Shown piece by piece: positions 26,898 through 36,152 of a stretch of 64,000 bases of DNA (position 1 is its first letter; every line of letters begins with the position of its first letter). The translations under genes and the position numbers were made by a program. The notes under the pieces were generated by a model that did no database searches, was not told the DNA's origin, and saw only the letters and a list, made by a program, of their open reading frames with translations. Origin of the DNA: Sporomusaceae bacterium (lineage in GTDB: Bacteria > Bacillota > Negativicutes > UBA1444); assembly GCA_018434355.1 (NCBI GenBank), contig JAHDPL010000027.1:89922-153921 (forward strand). The letters are read 5' to 3'.

Positions 26898-29027
26898 CTA
26901 AACGCAGGCATCCTCCATGCCGGAATCTTGGACGAACAACACGGTACCGGGGATGTCGACGGACAGCGACAACATCTTTGTATATTCACGCGGCATACCG
27001 ATGAGGGTGATGTCCGCACGCAGATTATAGAGATGCGTGCAATAGTCGCCGCTCATCACTCGCACCGCCGTGTTGACCGGTAGCCGGGCCTGTTCGACAA
27101 ACAGTTCCAAATCCGTTGTGACTGGCGCGACTTCGCGTTCTTCGTCCACCACTCGCAGGATGGTCAGCTTTGCTTCCCAGTTGCGGGCAATCTGCAGCGC
27201 CGCCAGCACAGCCAGATTCATGTTGGGGCTTTTGTCACGCAGCCAGAGGTTGACCCGTCGTTCCTGGCCAAAACCGTATTTGGGGTGAATGTGCAAAAAC
27301 AACAGCCCGGTGTTGAGCGGACGGATCAGCCGATAGATTCGCTCCAGCTGCTGCTGTTTCTCCGCATCGTCACTGATGGTGAACAGGATGGTATTGGGCG
27401 GCAGAAATGCGTTAAGCAGCACCTGAGCCAACGGATAAAGGCCGGTTTCAAACGGCAGGGACGGAGTATGAACGATGGTCCTGCGCAAAAAGATTTTTTT
27501 GTCGCTGATCGGTTTCAAGACTTCATCGTAGCCGGCGGTCAGCGCGGCGTCGCCTTGCGGCGCGGCAGTCAACGAGAGGATGTACAGACGGCCCGAAGGA
27601 TACAACAGGCTGTCGACAAAACGGCTGACACGGGCAAAGTCCTCCGGTTGCTCGACCGGGACCAGCAGCGAAGGTTTCCAGATTCGCGGGTGATATTCCA
27701 TCGCAATTGCTTTTTGCGCCGCCCATTCGGTCATTGCGGTGAAGATTCCGCCGCGCACGTCGCCCCAGGGGGACTCCAGCTTGCGTTCCCGGCGGCTGAG
27801 CAGGCTGTAGACGATCATGATCACGGCAATCGTTGCCAGGGTGAACAGTTTGTCGATCAAAAGCATGGTGAAGATGCAACCGATAAAACCTACCAGCGGC
27901 ACCAGGATTGAAACCTTGAGCCGGGGGCGAAAGCTGATGATGCCGCTGCCCTGTTCGATCAGCACCACCAGGTTGATCGTGCCGTAAGTCGTAAGGAAAA
28001 ACATCGTGAGCAGCTGCGCCAGCTGGTCGAGACTGCCGGCCAGTATCACCAGCAATGAAAACAGGGATGAGACAAAGACCGCATTACGCGGCTCCTGATC
28101 TTCGCCCCTACGGCCCAAAAAATTGGCAAAGGGCACCAGCCGGTTGACTGCCAACGCCGCCAATGTCCGTGGCGCGCCGACCAATGTGGATAGCGCTGAA
28201 GAAAGGGTGGCGCCGACGATGCCGGCCACGATGGCCGGTCGCCAGTAAGCCAGGTCCAGGATGATCGTGGGATTGGCCAGCAGCGATTCGGCAGTTGCCT
28301 GTCTGGCAAACCAGTAGGCCAGCGCCAGATAAACAATCAACCCTGTGAAGATGGCAGCAAGTGTCCCAACAATGATGCTGCGACGCGGCGTCCTCAGCTC
28401 ACCGGACATGCTGACTCCGGCCAGAATGCCGGTGACTGCGGGAAAGAAGATAGCGAAGGTTTCCCAGAAACCTACTTTTCCGACGCTGCTCAGCCAAACG
28501 ACTTCGCCGGGGTTTTGCGATGGGCCGGCCAAAAACGACGCAATTGATATAACGATGGCCGCCATGACGAAATACTGTACGCGAAATGCCAACTGGGCGC
28601 TTTTCATCGAAAGCGCCGTCAATAAGGCCCAGGTGACGACACCGACCAGAAGGCTGGAGTGGCTGGGAAAATAGTTCTGCCAAAGTTCAACAAAGCCGAT
28701 AATGTAAAAGGCCACCGAAAACGCCTGGGAAAAATACAACGGAATCCCGATTGCCCCGCCGATCTCAAAGCCCAGTGAACGAGAAATGATTGCATATGCG
28801 CCGCCGGCGCCTATTTCGATGTTCGATACCATTGAGGCCATCGAAAGCGCAGTGCAGATCGTGATGCTGTGGGCCAGCAGAATGATGATGACCGTTTCAA
28901 TCAGACCAACATTGCCGACCACCCAGCCCAGTCGCAGATACATGACGACGCCGAGTATCGTCAGAATCGTCGGCGTGAATACACCTTCCAGCGTGCCTAA
29001 GCCGTTTTTGCCGTTTTCCTGTTTCAT
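26898..29027 (-). CDS. Cation-chloride cotransporter-type APC permease
   Basis: 709 residues. Twelve-segment membrane domain (about 10-410: GTLEGVFTPTILTILGVVMYLRLGWVVG, IEIGAGGAYAIISRSLG, ATLSSALSTLVGAPRTLAAL) and a large soluble C-terminal domain (about 430-709), the layout of bacterial relatives of the SLC12 (NKCC/KCC) family. Ions carried in bacteria are mostly not established. It is monocistronic, divergent from the fliB-like gene. Confidence 0.85.
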   Translation of the reverse strand: MKQENGKNGLGTLEGVFTPTILTILGVVMYLRLGWVVGNVGLIETVIIILLAHSITICTALSMASMVSNIEIGAGGAYAIISRSLGFEIGGAIGIPLYFSQAFSVAFYIIGFVELWQNYFPSHSSLLVGVVTWALLTALSMKSAQLAFRVQYFVMAAIVISIASFLAGPSQNPGEVVWLSSVGKVGFWETFAIFFPAVTGILAGVSMSGELRTPRRSIIVGTLAAIFTGLIVYLALAYWFARQATAESLLANPTIILDLAYWRPAIVAGIVGATLSSALSTLVGAPRTLAALAVNRLVPFANFLGRRGEDQEPRNAVFVSSLFSLLVILAGSLDQLAQLLTMFFLTTYGTINLVVLIEQGSGIISFRPRLKVSILVPLVGFIGCIFTMLLIDKLFTLATIAVIMIVYSLLSRRERKLESPWGDVRGGIFTAMTEWAAQKAIAMEYHPRIWKPSLLVPVEQPEDFARVSRFVDSLLYPSGRLYILSLTAAPQGDAALTAGYDEVLKPISDKKIFLRRTIVHTPSLPFETGLYPLAQVLLNAFLPPNTILFTISDDAEKQQQLERIYRLIRPLNTGLLFLHIHPKYGFGQERRVNLWLRDKSPNMNLAVLAALQIARNWEAKLTILRVVDEEREVAPVTTDLELFVEQARLPVNTAVRVMSGDYCTHLYNLRADITLIGMPREYTKMLSLSVDIPGTVLFVQDSGMEDACV

Positions 29028-29168
29028 GACGACTTTCCCTTTCTATGCCAAGTTCATCTGCTTTCGGTTAACCCAAGCGATAATTTTATGATAAGCTATA
29101 AATAGATTATTCTACGCTTCCCGCTATTTTCCTTGCACCGCAAAGCTTTATTGCAGGAGTTGCCACGC

Positions 29169-30410
29169 ATGCGAACTTTCACGCAAGTCTTGGAACCCGA
29201 ATATTTCAGGCACTTTCGCTGTATTGCCGACGCCTGTCCCGATAGCTGCTGCATCGGCTGGGATGTGGCGGTGGACCGGGCGACTTTCGAACGTTATCAA
29301 AGTTGCCCGCAACCGGAGTTGCAGCAGTCGCTGCAAAGCCATGTCCAGCGCAACAGCGAACCGGCCGGGACTTCCGGTTATGTTCCCTATGCGTTGATCA
29401 GGCTGCAGGGCGGTCGCTGCCCGTTTCTCGACCCGGACGGTTTGTGCCGGATTCAGCGGCAATGGGGCGAAGCAGCGCTATCCGACACTTGCGCTGGTTT
29501 CCCCCGCAGTTACAATGCGGTGGGCGACGTGTTGGAGCGCTCGCTTTGCCTTTCCTGCCCGGAAGCGGCCCGCCTGGTGCTGCAAGAAGACGCGCCGTTA
29601 CGGTTTGTTTCCGTCGAAACGTCTATCACACTGCCTGAGACCGCTGTCGACTCACTGGAAACCTCAACTGCACTACTGCCGGTACGCGCCCTGGTCCTCT
29701 CGCTTTTGCAAAACCGTAGTGATCCGCTCTGGCTGCGACTGCTGAAGTTGGAGCAATTTTGCCGCCAGCTGGCTCAGCTGCCGCCAGCGGAATATGACAA
29801 AAACCTCCCCCAGTTGCTGGAGGAGGTTACGGCGGATATAGAACGTGGCGAACTCGGCGCAATGCTGTCCGAGGCCGCTGCCGCACCGGAGCTGCAGTTG
29901 CACGCGATGAAGTTGCTGCTTGACCATCGGTTGCAACTGGGCCAGGTCGGCGATCCGTTCCTGCGTCATGTCCGTGTGTTCCGGCAGGCGCTGGGCTATG
30001 ACGCCGCCGCTTCGCCGGAATCCGCCGCCCTGAAGTATCAGGCGGCCTATACGGAATATTATCAACCGTTCCTGACGCAGCACGCCGCAATGCTGGAAAA
30101 CTACCTGGTCAATCACGTTTTCCAGACGCTGTTTCCGTTTGGACCCGAGCGCAGCCGTCAGCTGGCGCGGCGCGGCATTTACGAAAACTTTCTGCTGCTG
30201 GCGCTGCATTATGCACTGCTCAACACTCTTCTGACCGGCCAGGCCGCGTACTGGCAGCGGGACTTCCGCCGCGGACACGCTATCGAGCTGATTCAGAACT
30301 TTGCCAAGACCATCGGCCACAACCACCTGTATCAAAGCCAGGCGCTCGGTTTTCTTTCCGCCGCCAATCTGAATGACGCGACCGGCGTGGCGGTGCTGGT
30401 GAAAAACTGA
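29169..30410 (+). CDS. fliB: FliB-type flagellin lysine-N-methylase family protein
   Basis: 413 residues. N-terminal cysteine clusters typical of the family: FRCIADACPDSCCIGWD, then GGRCPFLDPDGLC and CAGFPRSYN with SLCLSC, probably binding an iron-sulfur cluster. The C-terminal half is helical. FliB methylates lysines of flagellin in Salmonella; homologues occur widely in Firmicutes, including beside other substrates. The ATG at 29169 has GCAGGAG upstream; an open extension to 29133 is not supported. No flagellin gene is in the window, so its target is unknown. Confidence 0.8.
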   Translation: MRTFTQVLEPEYFRHFRCIADACPDSCCIGWDVAVDRATFERYQSCPQPELQQSLQSHVQRNSEPAGTSGYVPYALIRLQGGRCPFLDPDGLCRIQRQWGEAALSDTCAGFPRSYNAVGDVLERSLCLSCPEAARLVLQEDAPLRFVSVETSITLPETAVDSLETSTALLPVRALVLSLLQNRSDPLWLRLLKLEQFCRQLAQLPPAEYDKNLPQLLEEVTADIERGELGAMLSEAAAAPELQLHAMKLLLDHRLQLGQVGDPFLRHVRVFRQALGYDAAASPESAALKYQAAYTEYYQPFLTQHAAMLENYLVNHVFQTLFPFGPERSRQLARRGIYENFLLLALHYALLNTLLTGQAAYWQRDFRRGHAIELIQNFAKTIGHNHLYQSQALGFLSAANLNDATGVAVLVKN

Positions 30411-30435
30411 ACGGCCCGGTTGACTGAACGTATCA

Positions 30436-31605
30436 TCACTGCCGATAAAGACTCTTCAGCATCGCCGCCAGCATCCCTTCGACAGGCTCCGCCGCTGCTG
30501 CGTCCTGGTAGCCGGTCTCGGCGATGGTCTGTCGAACGGCGGCATCTGAAATTGTTAGACCCTGGTGCTTCAGCCAGAACTGCCGCCACCATTGCCGCAA
30601 GTTGTCCTGATCCCGGCGGTTCATCCAGTCGGCGAAACGGCAGAACAGCAGCAACCCCTGCGCCGTTTCATCCCGGTGGTCCGACGCAACGTAACGTTGC
30701 AGCGTATCGCAAAGCGCCTGCCGCATCCGCTGCGGCTCGTCCAGGCCAAGCCGGATCAACAGCAGATGGGTCAGGCCGGTCACAAACCCTTCGAAAAACC
30801 AGCCCTGCGATGGTTCCGCCGCCCTGATCGACACGCCGACCCACTGGTGAATCAGTTCGTGCAGCACCAACCATTGCCGGTCCGCCGTTGGTTGCCGCCG
30901 CGCAAAAACGCAGACGCAGTTGCCGCGAAACGAATACCCCATGCCGCCGGCCGCCTGCGTTTCGATCCATGTGTAGCAAGTGAGCGGGCCTGGCGCGGGC
31001 GGACCGCCGAACCAATCGCTGCAGGCCGCAACCAGATCGGCAAAACAATCACCGCTGTTCTGAAGCGCCTTTGCGTCGACGGCAGGGCAAAGCCAGCGCC
31101 ATTGCCGTCCGTCCGCTTGCCAGACGCGCCAGTCGCCCAGCACAAACGGCGCGAGCATCAGCTCCCGACTTTCCGCAAACGAAAAACTCCGACCAGAGCC
31201 GACCAGACCGCAAAAAACCGGCTGGTCCCACTCCACTTCAACTGTTTCGGCAGTCGAAACCTGAGGAAACAGGGCCAGTCCGAGCATAAACGAAAACCGG
31301 CTGCGCAGCCTCACCTGATGCATCTGTTCCAGCAGGTTGCGCCGCCGGCTGAGCGAAACCTGATAGCTGAAACGGACCGCAGCGGCGGGCAGCTCGATTT
31401 CACGGCGTCCCCTACGTCTGGCCAGTCGCCTTGTCTTGCCGCCGGCATCCATATAGCTGAAATGGCTGAAGGCAGCAAAAAATTCGTTCGCCGGACCGAA
31501 AGCGTCCGGCGAATATAGTTTGCAGCCGGCCGCATTTCCGCTCAGTTCGGCGTCGACCGCATATTTTCCCTTTGCCAGTGACTGCACAAAATATCGGACC
31601 TGCAT
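30436..31605 (-). CDS. M61-like zinc metallopeptidase, end of RiPP operon
   Basis: 389 residues. The zinc motif HELIHQW (about residues 249-255) with a later glutamate in GWFFEGF matches gluzincin peptidases of the M61 (glycyl aminopeptidase) type. The N-terminal half is beta-rich, as in M61. There is no signal peptide. The ATG at 31605 comes one base after the stop of the preceding ABC permease. As the last gene of the RiPP operon it is a candidate leader peptidase or a protease acting on the peptide after export; this is inferred from position. Confidence 0.78.
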   Translation of the reverse strand: MQVRYFVQSLAKGKYAVDAELSGNAAGCKLYSPDAFGPANEFFAAFSHFSYMDAGGKTRRLARRRGRREIELPAAAVRFSYQVSLSRRRNLLEQMHQVRLRSRFSFMLGLALFPQVSTAETVEVEWDQPVFCGLVGSGRSFSFAESRELMLAPFVLGDWRVWQADGRQWRWLCPAVDAKALQNSGDCFADLVAACSDWFGGPPAPGPLTCYTWIETQAAGGMGYSFRGNCVCVFARRQPTADRQWLVLHELIHQWVGVSIRAAEPSQGWFFEGFVTGLTHLLLIRLGLDEPQRMRQALCDTLQRYVASDHRDETAQGLLLFCRFADWMNRRDQDNLRQWWRQFWLKHQGLTISDAAVRQTIAETGYQDAAAAEPVEGMLAAMLKSLYRQ

Positions 31606-31606
31606 A

Positions 31607-32413
31607 CTAACTGCCTGCCCCCGCATAGCGCCGCAAACCGGCTGCAAACAGCCGCACCGTCGCCAGAAGCAGCAGCACGGGAACCAGTGCCAGTAGCCAT
31701 AGTGGCAGGGCCTGACCGGTCTGTAACAGCGAACCGGATTCCAGCAGATACTGTCCGGGATAGTAGGCGACGAACCCGAGCGGCAGCAGGCTGCTAAGCA
31801 GCAGTTTCAGCCATTCCGGGTAAATCAGCAGCGGATACTGGCTCAGTTGGTTCAGGCTGAGCAGCGGCGCCGCCACCGAACTGCGGCGGGGCAACCAGAA
31901 GCCGGTGGAGAAAAGCAGGATGAAGATGCCGCAGTAAACGGCCCCGCCCAAAACAATCATCCCTGCGAACAGCAAAATATGCGCCGGCGTCCAGGACAGC
32001 CCGGCCTGCACACCAGCAATCGCTGCCAGCGCCAGGCCTTTTAGCAGCGTGATGAACTCCATCACCTGCAGGTTGCGCAGAATCAGGTTGAACAGCGGAT
32101 GAACCGGCTGAACCAGCAGCGTGTCCAGCTCGCCCTGTAGCACATAGGCGGAGTCAAACACGAGAAAGGTCCGAAACACCAGGATCGCGCTCAGCCCGAA
32201 CGTTGCATCGCCAAGCCCCAGCAAAAACAGGATTTCCCAGAAGCCCCAGCCCTGAATGTTGCTGCCTGGCGGCAAGAATACGCCGACAAACACGATGCTG
32301 AGCAACGAAAATGTCAGTTGGCTGACCAACCCGACCACCAAATGGGTCCGGTACATCATCTCCATTTTGACATGGGCGGCGAGGCAGCGAAAAAAAGCTT
32401 TGAGTTCCGTCAT
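31607..32413 (-). CDS. ABC-2 type exporter permease (PF06182-like), subunit 2
   Basis: 268 residues with six predicted membrane segments. The YVLQGELDTLLVQPVHPLFNLILR segment is typical of the ABC2_membrane_6 (former DUF990) permeases that pair with a second permease and one ATPase. GGAGG lies 9 nt before the ATG. Expected to form the export channel for the mature peptide with the next two genes upstream. Confidence 0.87.
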   Translation of the reverse strand: MTELKAFFRCLAAHVKMEMMYRTHLVVGLVSQLTFSLLSIVFVGVFLPPGSNIQGWGFWEILFLLGLGDATFGLSAILVFRTFLVFDSAYVLQGELDTLLVQPVHPLFNLILRNLQVMEFITLLKGLALAAIAGVQAGLSWTPAHILLFAGMIVLGGAVYCGIFILLFSTGFWLPRRSSVAAPLLSLNQLSQYPLLIYPEWLKLLLSSLLPLGFVAYYPGQYLLESGSLLQTGQALPLWLLALVPVLLLLATVRLFAAGLRRYAGAGS

Positions 32414-32417
32414 CGCA

Positions 32418-33236
32418 TCAACCTCCGAAGATATCCAGCCGTTTCAGGGCAAAGCCGTAAAACCGCCGGTTCAAAAGATGCAGCAACGCTGCCCACACGC
32501 CGCCCTGCAGCAACACCGGCGCCCAAAAAACCAGCGGTTGCGGCTCGATCCAGCTGCGGATCGGGATTGAAAAAACATGCGGAAACGGCAGCCAGGCCAG
32601 CGCCGACTGCAGCGCCTCCGGCAACAGGCTGAGCGGCACGACCAGCCCGGCCAACAGGCGCATCAGCATGTCCAGCGTCCAGGACATCTGAAAGTTCAAG
32701 GTGGTGAAAAAAGAAAGGGCACCGATAAACATCTGCAGTTCGAACAGAATGAGAAAGCCGGTCGCGGCGGCCAGGCAAAACACCAGCGGATTGGCTGGCA
32801 GATATTCGCCCAGCCCGCCACCAAACAGCGCAAGCAGCACGATGCCCGGCCCGGCGTAAAACAAGGCCCGGGCTGCCGCCTGCCCCAGCGCCTGGGCCAA
32901 CATCCAGCGGCTGATGTCGAGCGGCCGGAGCAACAACAGGGCGATATCGCCCTGGGCAATCAACGATCCCATGCCGACATCGGTGCGTTGATGAAAAATC
33001 ATCCGCAACAGCCAGCCCAAAGAATAATACAGCGCCAGTCTTTCCAACGGCAAATCCGGCGGTAGCGGATTGACGCCGGCAATCGCCTGCAAAAAGAAGT
33101 AGTAACCCAGGAAGGCCACCGGATAAGTGAAGAACTCCAGCAAGACATCGGACGGATAAGCGGTGAATTCTCTGGCGCTCAGCCGGACCACCGTCCAGAA
33201 CGCCGAACCGGGAAACGCCGTCCTATGCGAAGGCAT
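32418..33236 (-). CDS. ABC-2 type exporter permease (PF06182-like), subunit 1
   Basis: 272 residues, six predicted membrane segments, with LIAQGDIALLLLRPLDISRWMLAQ matching the same family as the following gene. It overlaps the end of the ATPase gene by 14 nt, so the three are translationally coupled. Confidence 0.87.
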   Translation of the reverse strand: MPSHRTAFPGSAFWTVVRLSAREFTAYPSDVLLEFFTYPVAFLGYYFFLQAIAGVNPLPPDLPLERLALYYSLGWLLRMIFHQRTDVGMGSLIAQGDIALLLLRPLDISRWMLAQALGQAAARALFYAGPGIVLLALFGGGLGEYLPANPLVFCLAAATGFLILFELQMFIGALSFFTTLNFQMSWTLDMLMRLLAGLVVPLSLLPEALQSALAWLPFPHVFSIPIRSWIEPQPLVFWAPVLLQGGVWAALLHLLNRRFYGFALKRLDIFGG

Positions 33237-34212
33237 TGCGGATCACCTCCTGCAAGGTCGGCTTCTCCAGATAGTAGTCGGCGACGCCTGCTTCCGACAG
33301 GTTGCGGACTTGCTGCAGCAACACCTGTTCCTGCGGGTTGCCTTCGGCGATGATCCATTCCAGCGTCTCGTTCTGCCACTCGCCGCCAAATCCCGCCAGT
33401 TCCTCGCGGATGCGTTCCTGCCCGCCGGCAATGCCGGGGCGGACCGTCAGTCGCAGCTTCTTGTAGCAGGCATAACGCTGCACCGCCGCCGTCACGCCAC
33501 CGTCAAAAATCAGCCGCCCCCGGTCCAGCAGCAACAGTCGCTGGCAGAGCTGCTCCATCACCGTCAGGTCGTGCGACGTGATCAGCAAGGTGACTTGCTG
33601 CGTTGCATTGACGTCTTTCAGCATCTGGACCAGCTTGCCGACGGAAACGATGTCCAGCCCGATCGTCGGTTCGTCAAGGAACAGCAGCTTCGGCCTTGGC
33701 AACAGTGCCGCCGCCAGCGTGCAGCGCATCCGCTGCCCCAGACTCAGCGTCCGCACCGGCTGGTCGAGCAGTTCGTCCAGTGCAAACACCGCACCCAGCT
33801 GGGTCAGGGTTTCTGTGAACTGCGCCGACGGAATCCGGTAGAGATCCTTTACCAGATAAAACGATTCCTGCACCGGCAGGTCCCACCACAGGTTGGACCG
33901 TTGACCGAAGACCACGCCGATCTGGCGGCAGACCTCGCGCCGCCGCTCGAACGGATCCAGCCCCAGCACCCGCACTTCCCCCGCATCCGGCCGGATGATG
34001 CCGGTCAGCATTTTGATCAGGGTGGATTTGCCGGCGCCATTCGGCCCGACCAGCCCGGCGATTTCACCTGCCTGAACGGTAAAGCTGAGCGGACTGACCG
34101 CCTGATGCCGCCGGTATTGGCGGTGGAAAAGGCTGGCCCACCAACTGCGCCAGCCATCGCCCATTTCCGGGATCATGTATGCTTTTTCCAGCTCCCGCGC
34201 CTCAATCACCAT
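33223..34212 (-). CDS. ABC exporter ATPase of the RiPP cluster
   Basis: 329 residues. Walker A GPNGAGKS, signature LSLGQRMR, Walker B LLFLDEPTIGLD, switch His in LLITSHD. The C-terminal extension of about 80 residues (TAAVQRYACYKK onward) is usual for this subfamily. The start overlaps the preceding methyltransferase stop: ATG at 34212 or GTG at 34209. The open frame extends much further upstream but there it is the shadow of the methyltransferase. Confidence 0.9.
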   Translation of the reverse strand: MVIEARELEKAYMIPEMGDGWRSWWASLFHRQYRRHQAVSPLSFTVQAGEIAGLVGPNGAGKSTLIKMLTGIIRPDAGEVRVLGLDPFERRREVCRQIGVVFGQRSNLWWDLPVQESFYLVKDLYRIPSAQFTETLTQLGAVFALDELLDQPVRTLSLGQRMRCTLAAALLPRPKLLFLDEPTIGLDIVSVGKLVQMLKDVNATQQVTLLITSHDLTVMEQLCQRLLLLDRGRLIFDGGVTAAVQRYACYKKLRLTVRPGIAGGQERIREELAGFGGEWQNETLEWIIAEGNPQEQVLLQQVRNLSEAGVADYYLEKPTLQEVIRNAFA

Positions 34213-35060
34213 GTTCCCTCGCATTTTGCCTTTTCCAATAATACAATCAGTTGGCTTTTGCCGCTCTCCGGCGCGACCAGGCGGGTCAAGCCGGTCACCA
34301 GGTGATACAGCGGGTCTGATTCTATGAGGCCGAGCAGCAGCCGTCTTAGCCCCGGCAACAAATAGCGGTCCATCACGCCGGACGGTCGCAGCAGCAGCTC
34401 GTTCCAGATCCCGGGATAAAACTTGCGCTCGAGTTTCAGGATATTCGGCGAGAATATCCGCAGCTTCTCCAGATAGTTCAGTTGGTCGAGCCATTCGATG
34501 ACCGGCAGTTCGAGCCGGTAATAATAGTTGCGGTAAATCCGGTCCGCCTGAAGCTGGCGAAACCGCGGGTCGACGGTGGACAGGAACGAGGCTTCAGAAA
34601 AATGGCCGCTGAAGAAGATGTTCACGCTGACCAGCAGCCTGCCGCCAGGCCGCAAGCATTCATAGGCTTTCTGAAAGAACTGCCGCTGCTGTTCCGGCGT
34701 GAAATAATACAGCACTTCCAGCGCGGTGATGGAGTCCAGGCTGCCTGCCGCAAACGGCCGCTGCAAAAAATCGGCCTGCTCGAACCGTAGACGGTCACAA
34801 TCTGCGAAGCGGCGTTGGTTATCGAGAATCCGTTCGTTGTTGATGTCGATGCCAAGCACCGTTTGGCCGAGCGATGTCAAGCGCGAAGAAAACTGTCCGT
34901 TGGCGCAGCCGACATCAAGGATCTGCTGCGGCGAAAAACCGTCAGCGGCCAGCAGCCTTAGGCAGCGGGCGAAACGGTCCTTTTGCGAGGCGCGGGAGGA
35001 AACGTACCAGGGTTCGTTGGCCAGCCGATCGATCTGCGCGTCGTCAATCCGTTGTTTCAT
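34206..35060 (-). CDS. SAM-dependent methyltransferase 2 of the RiPP cluster
   Basis: 284 residues, class I Rossmann methyltransferase: SAM loop ILDVGCANGQF (about 48-58), acidic end of strand 2 LGIDINNERI, and ITALEVLYYF. The C-terminal third (SPNILKLERKFYPGIWNELLLRPS onward) is not typical of any small-molecule family I recognise. ATGA overlap with the kinase-like gene shows coupling. It could methylate the peptide or a moiety attached to it. Confidence 0.85.
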   Translation of the reverse strand: MKQRIDDAQIDRLANEPWYVSSRASQKDRFARCLRLLAADGFSPQQILDVGCANGQFSSRLTSLGQTVLGIDINNERILDNQRRFADCDRLRFEQADFLQRPFAAGSLDSITALEVLYYFTPEQQRQFFQKAYECLRPGGRLLVSVNIFFSGHFSEASFLSTVDPRFRQLQADRIYRNYYYRLELPVIEWLDQLNYLEKLRIFSPNILKLERKFYPGIWNELLLRPSGVMDRYLLPGLRRLLLGLIESDPLYHLVTGLTRLVAPESGKSQLIVLLEKAKCEGTW

Positions 35061-35887
35061 GGTTCACTGCCCAGCTGAGAAATCAAATCGGCGGCCTCCC
35101 CCAGCTCGCTATAGGCCAGTTCCCAGGCGCAGGCGGGGTCCAGTCGATGGACGATCCGGCGAAACGCCGTTTGGTCGATCTGGCCGAGGTTGAAGCAATT
35201 CTGCAGCAGCTGCCCGAGCGACTCCTCCACCGCCAGCGGCCGGAGTGAAGCGTTTTTTTGCTCCGCGCCGCCCGGACGGAGAAACACGAACTTCAAGCGG
35301 TAGGGACCGGGTGCGGCCCAGGCCGGCGGACTGCCTGCCGGTTTCAGGTAATAGCGGTCGTCGCCGGTCGCAGACCCTGCCTCGATTCGGCTCGCCTCCG
35401 CCGCCGAAAAGGGCGGCTTCAATAAAAAGTTGCGATAAAACGGCAATAAAAATCCGCTCCGGTTGTTCAAGGCGGTTGCCTCGTCAGAGCCCAGCCGGAA
35501 TCCGCGATTCACCAGTTCGACGCCGAGCCGGGTTTTGCCGGAGTTCGAGCCGCCGACCAGCAAGACTGCAATGTTGCGTTTTTCCAGCCAGGCCGCATGA
35601 AATATCGTCAGGCCGAAGTCTTCACGGACGGCCCGCTGCAACAGGCTATGCTCCAGCTGGCGAACCGCTGCGTGCTGATCGGAAAAATCGCACTGGAATA
35701 CATCTTCATACCATAGCGAATAACGGGTTGTATCGCTACTGTGTTGTTTTAGGGTCAGCGACCGCGGCAACCCGGTCGGTGAATGCGGTTTCACAGTGAA
35801 GGCGAGCTGTAGCTGCCGCTGCGCCTCTGCCACATCGGTGAACACCGAGTAATTGATGTTGAACAGACGCAGGTCCAGCCTATCCAT
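35057..35887 (-). CDS. HPr-kinase-like (HprK domain) protein of the RiPP cluster
   Basis: 276 residues. The P-loop LLVGGSNSGKTRLGVELVNRG (about 115-135) is followed by LGSDEATAL, the arrangement of HPr kinase/phosphorylase-like ATPases. Such proteins occur with PqqD domains in peptide and polysaccharide loci; a relative phosphorylates the C-terminal serine of the lasso peptide paeninodin (known). The start at 35887 overlaps the PqqD gene by 8 nt. It lacks the HPr kinase N-terminal domain, so it does not look like the cell's own HPr kinase. Phosphorylation of the precursor is a reasonable guess, not shown. Confidence 0.82.
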   Translation of the reverse strand: MDRLDLRLFNINYSVFTDVAEAQRQLQLAFTVKPHSPTGLPRSLTLKQHSSDTTRYSLWYEDVFQCDFSDQHAAVRQLEHSLLQRAVREDFGLTIFHAAWLEKRNIAVLLVGGSNSGKTRLGVELVNRGFRLGSDEATALNNRSGFLLPFYRNFLLKPPFSAAEASRIEAGSATGDDRYYLKPAGSPPAWAAPGPYRLKFVFLRPGGAEQKNASLRPLAVEESLGQLLQNCFNLGQIDQTAFRRIVHRLDPACAWELAYSELGEAADLISQLGSEP

Positions 35888-36152
35888 CACGCCGCCCCGC
35901 ATCTGCCAGCAGGTCATACTGGCCGAGTAACTCGAGAATCTGGCGGATGTCCTCAGTCGCCTCCGCAGGGTCTATCGGAAAATAACCGAGAAATTCCCTC
36001 ACCAACTCGTCAAACTCGATCGGCTGCAGGCAAAGCTGAAAGATCACTTTGGCGGTGAGGTTGAAGGAATGGACCCGGCCGGAATCGATGTCCAGCACAT
36101 ACAACGTTTCCGCTTTTTCTGCCAATAGCAGTTTTTCTTTCAACTGGATCAT
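35880..36152 (-). CDS. Stand-alone PqqD-family peptide chaperone (RRE)
   Basis: 90 residues. The PqqD/RiPP recognition fold is seen as a small N-terminal beta-sheet (ETLYVLDIDSGRVHSFNLTAKVIFQLC) and a C-terminal winged three-helix part (PIEFDELVREFLG, ATEDIRQILELLGQYDLL). These domains bind precursor leader peptides and present them to enzymes. ATGA overlap with the GAF gene and 8-nt overlap with the kinase-like gene. Confidence 0.87.
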   Translation of the reverse strand: MIQLKEKLLLAEKAETLYVLDIDSGRVHSFNLTAKVIFQLCLQPIEFDELVREFLGYFPIDPAEATEDIRQILELLGQYDLLADAGRRDG

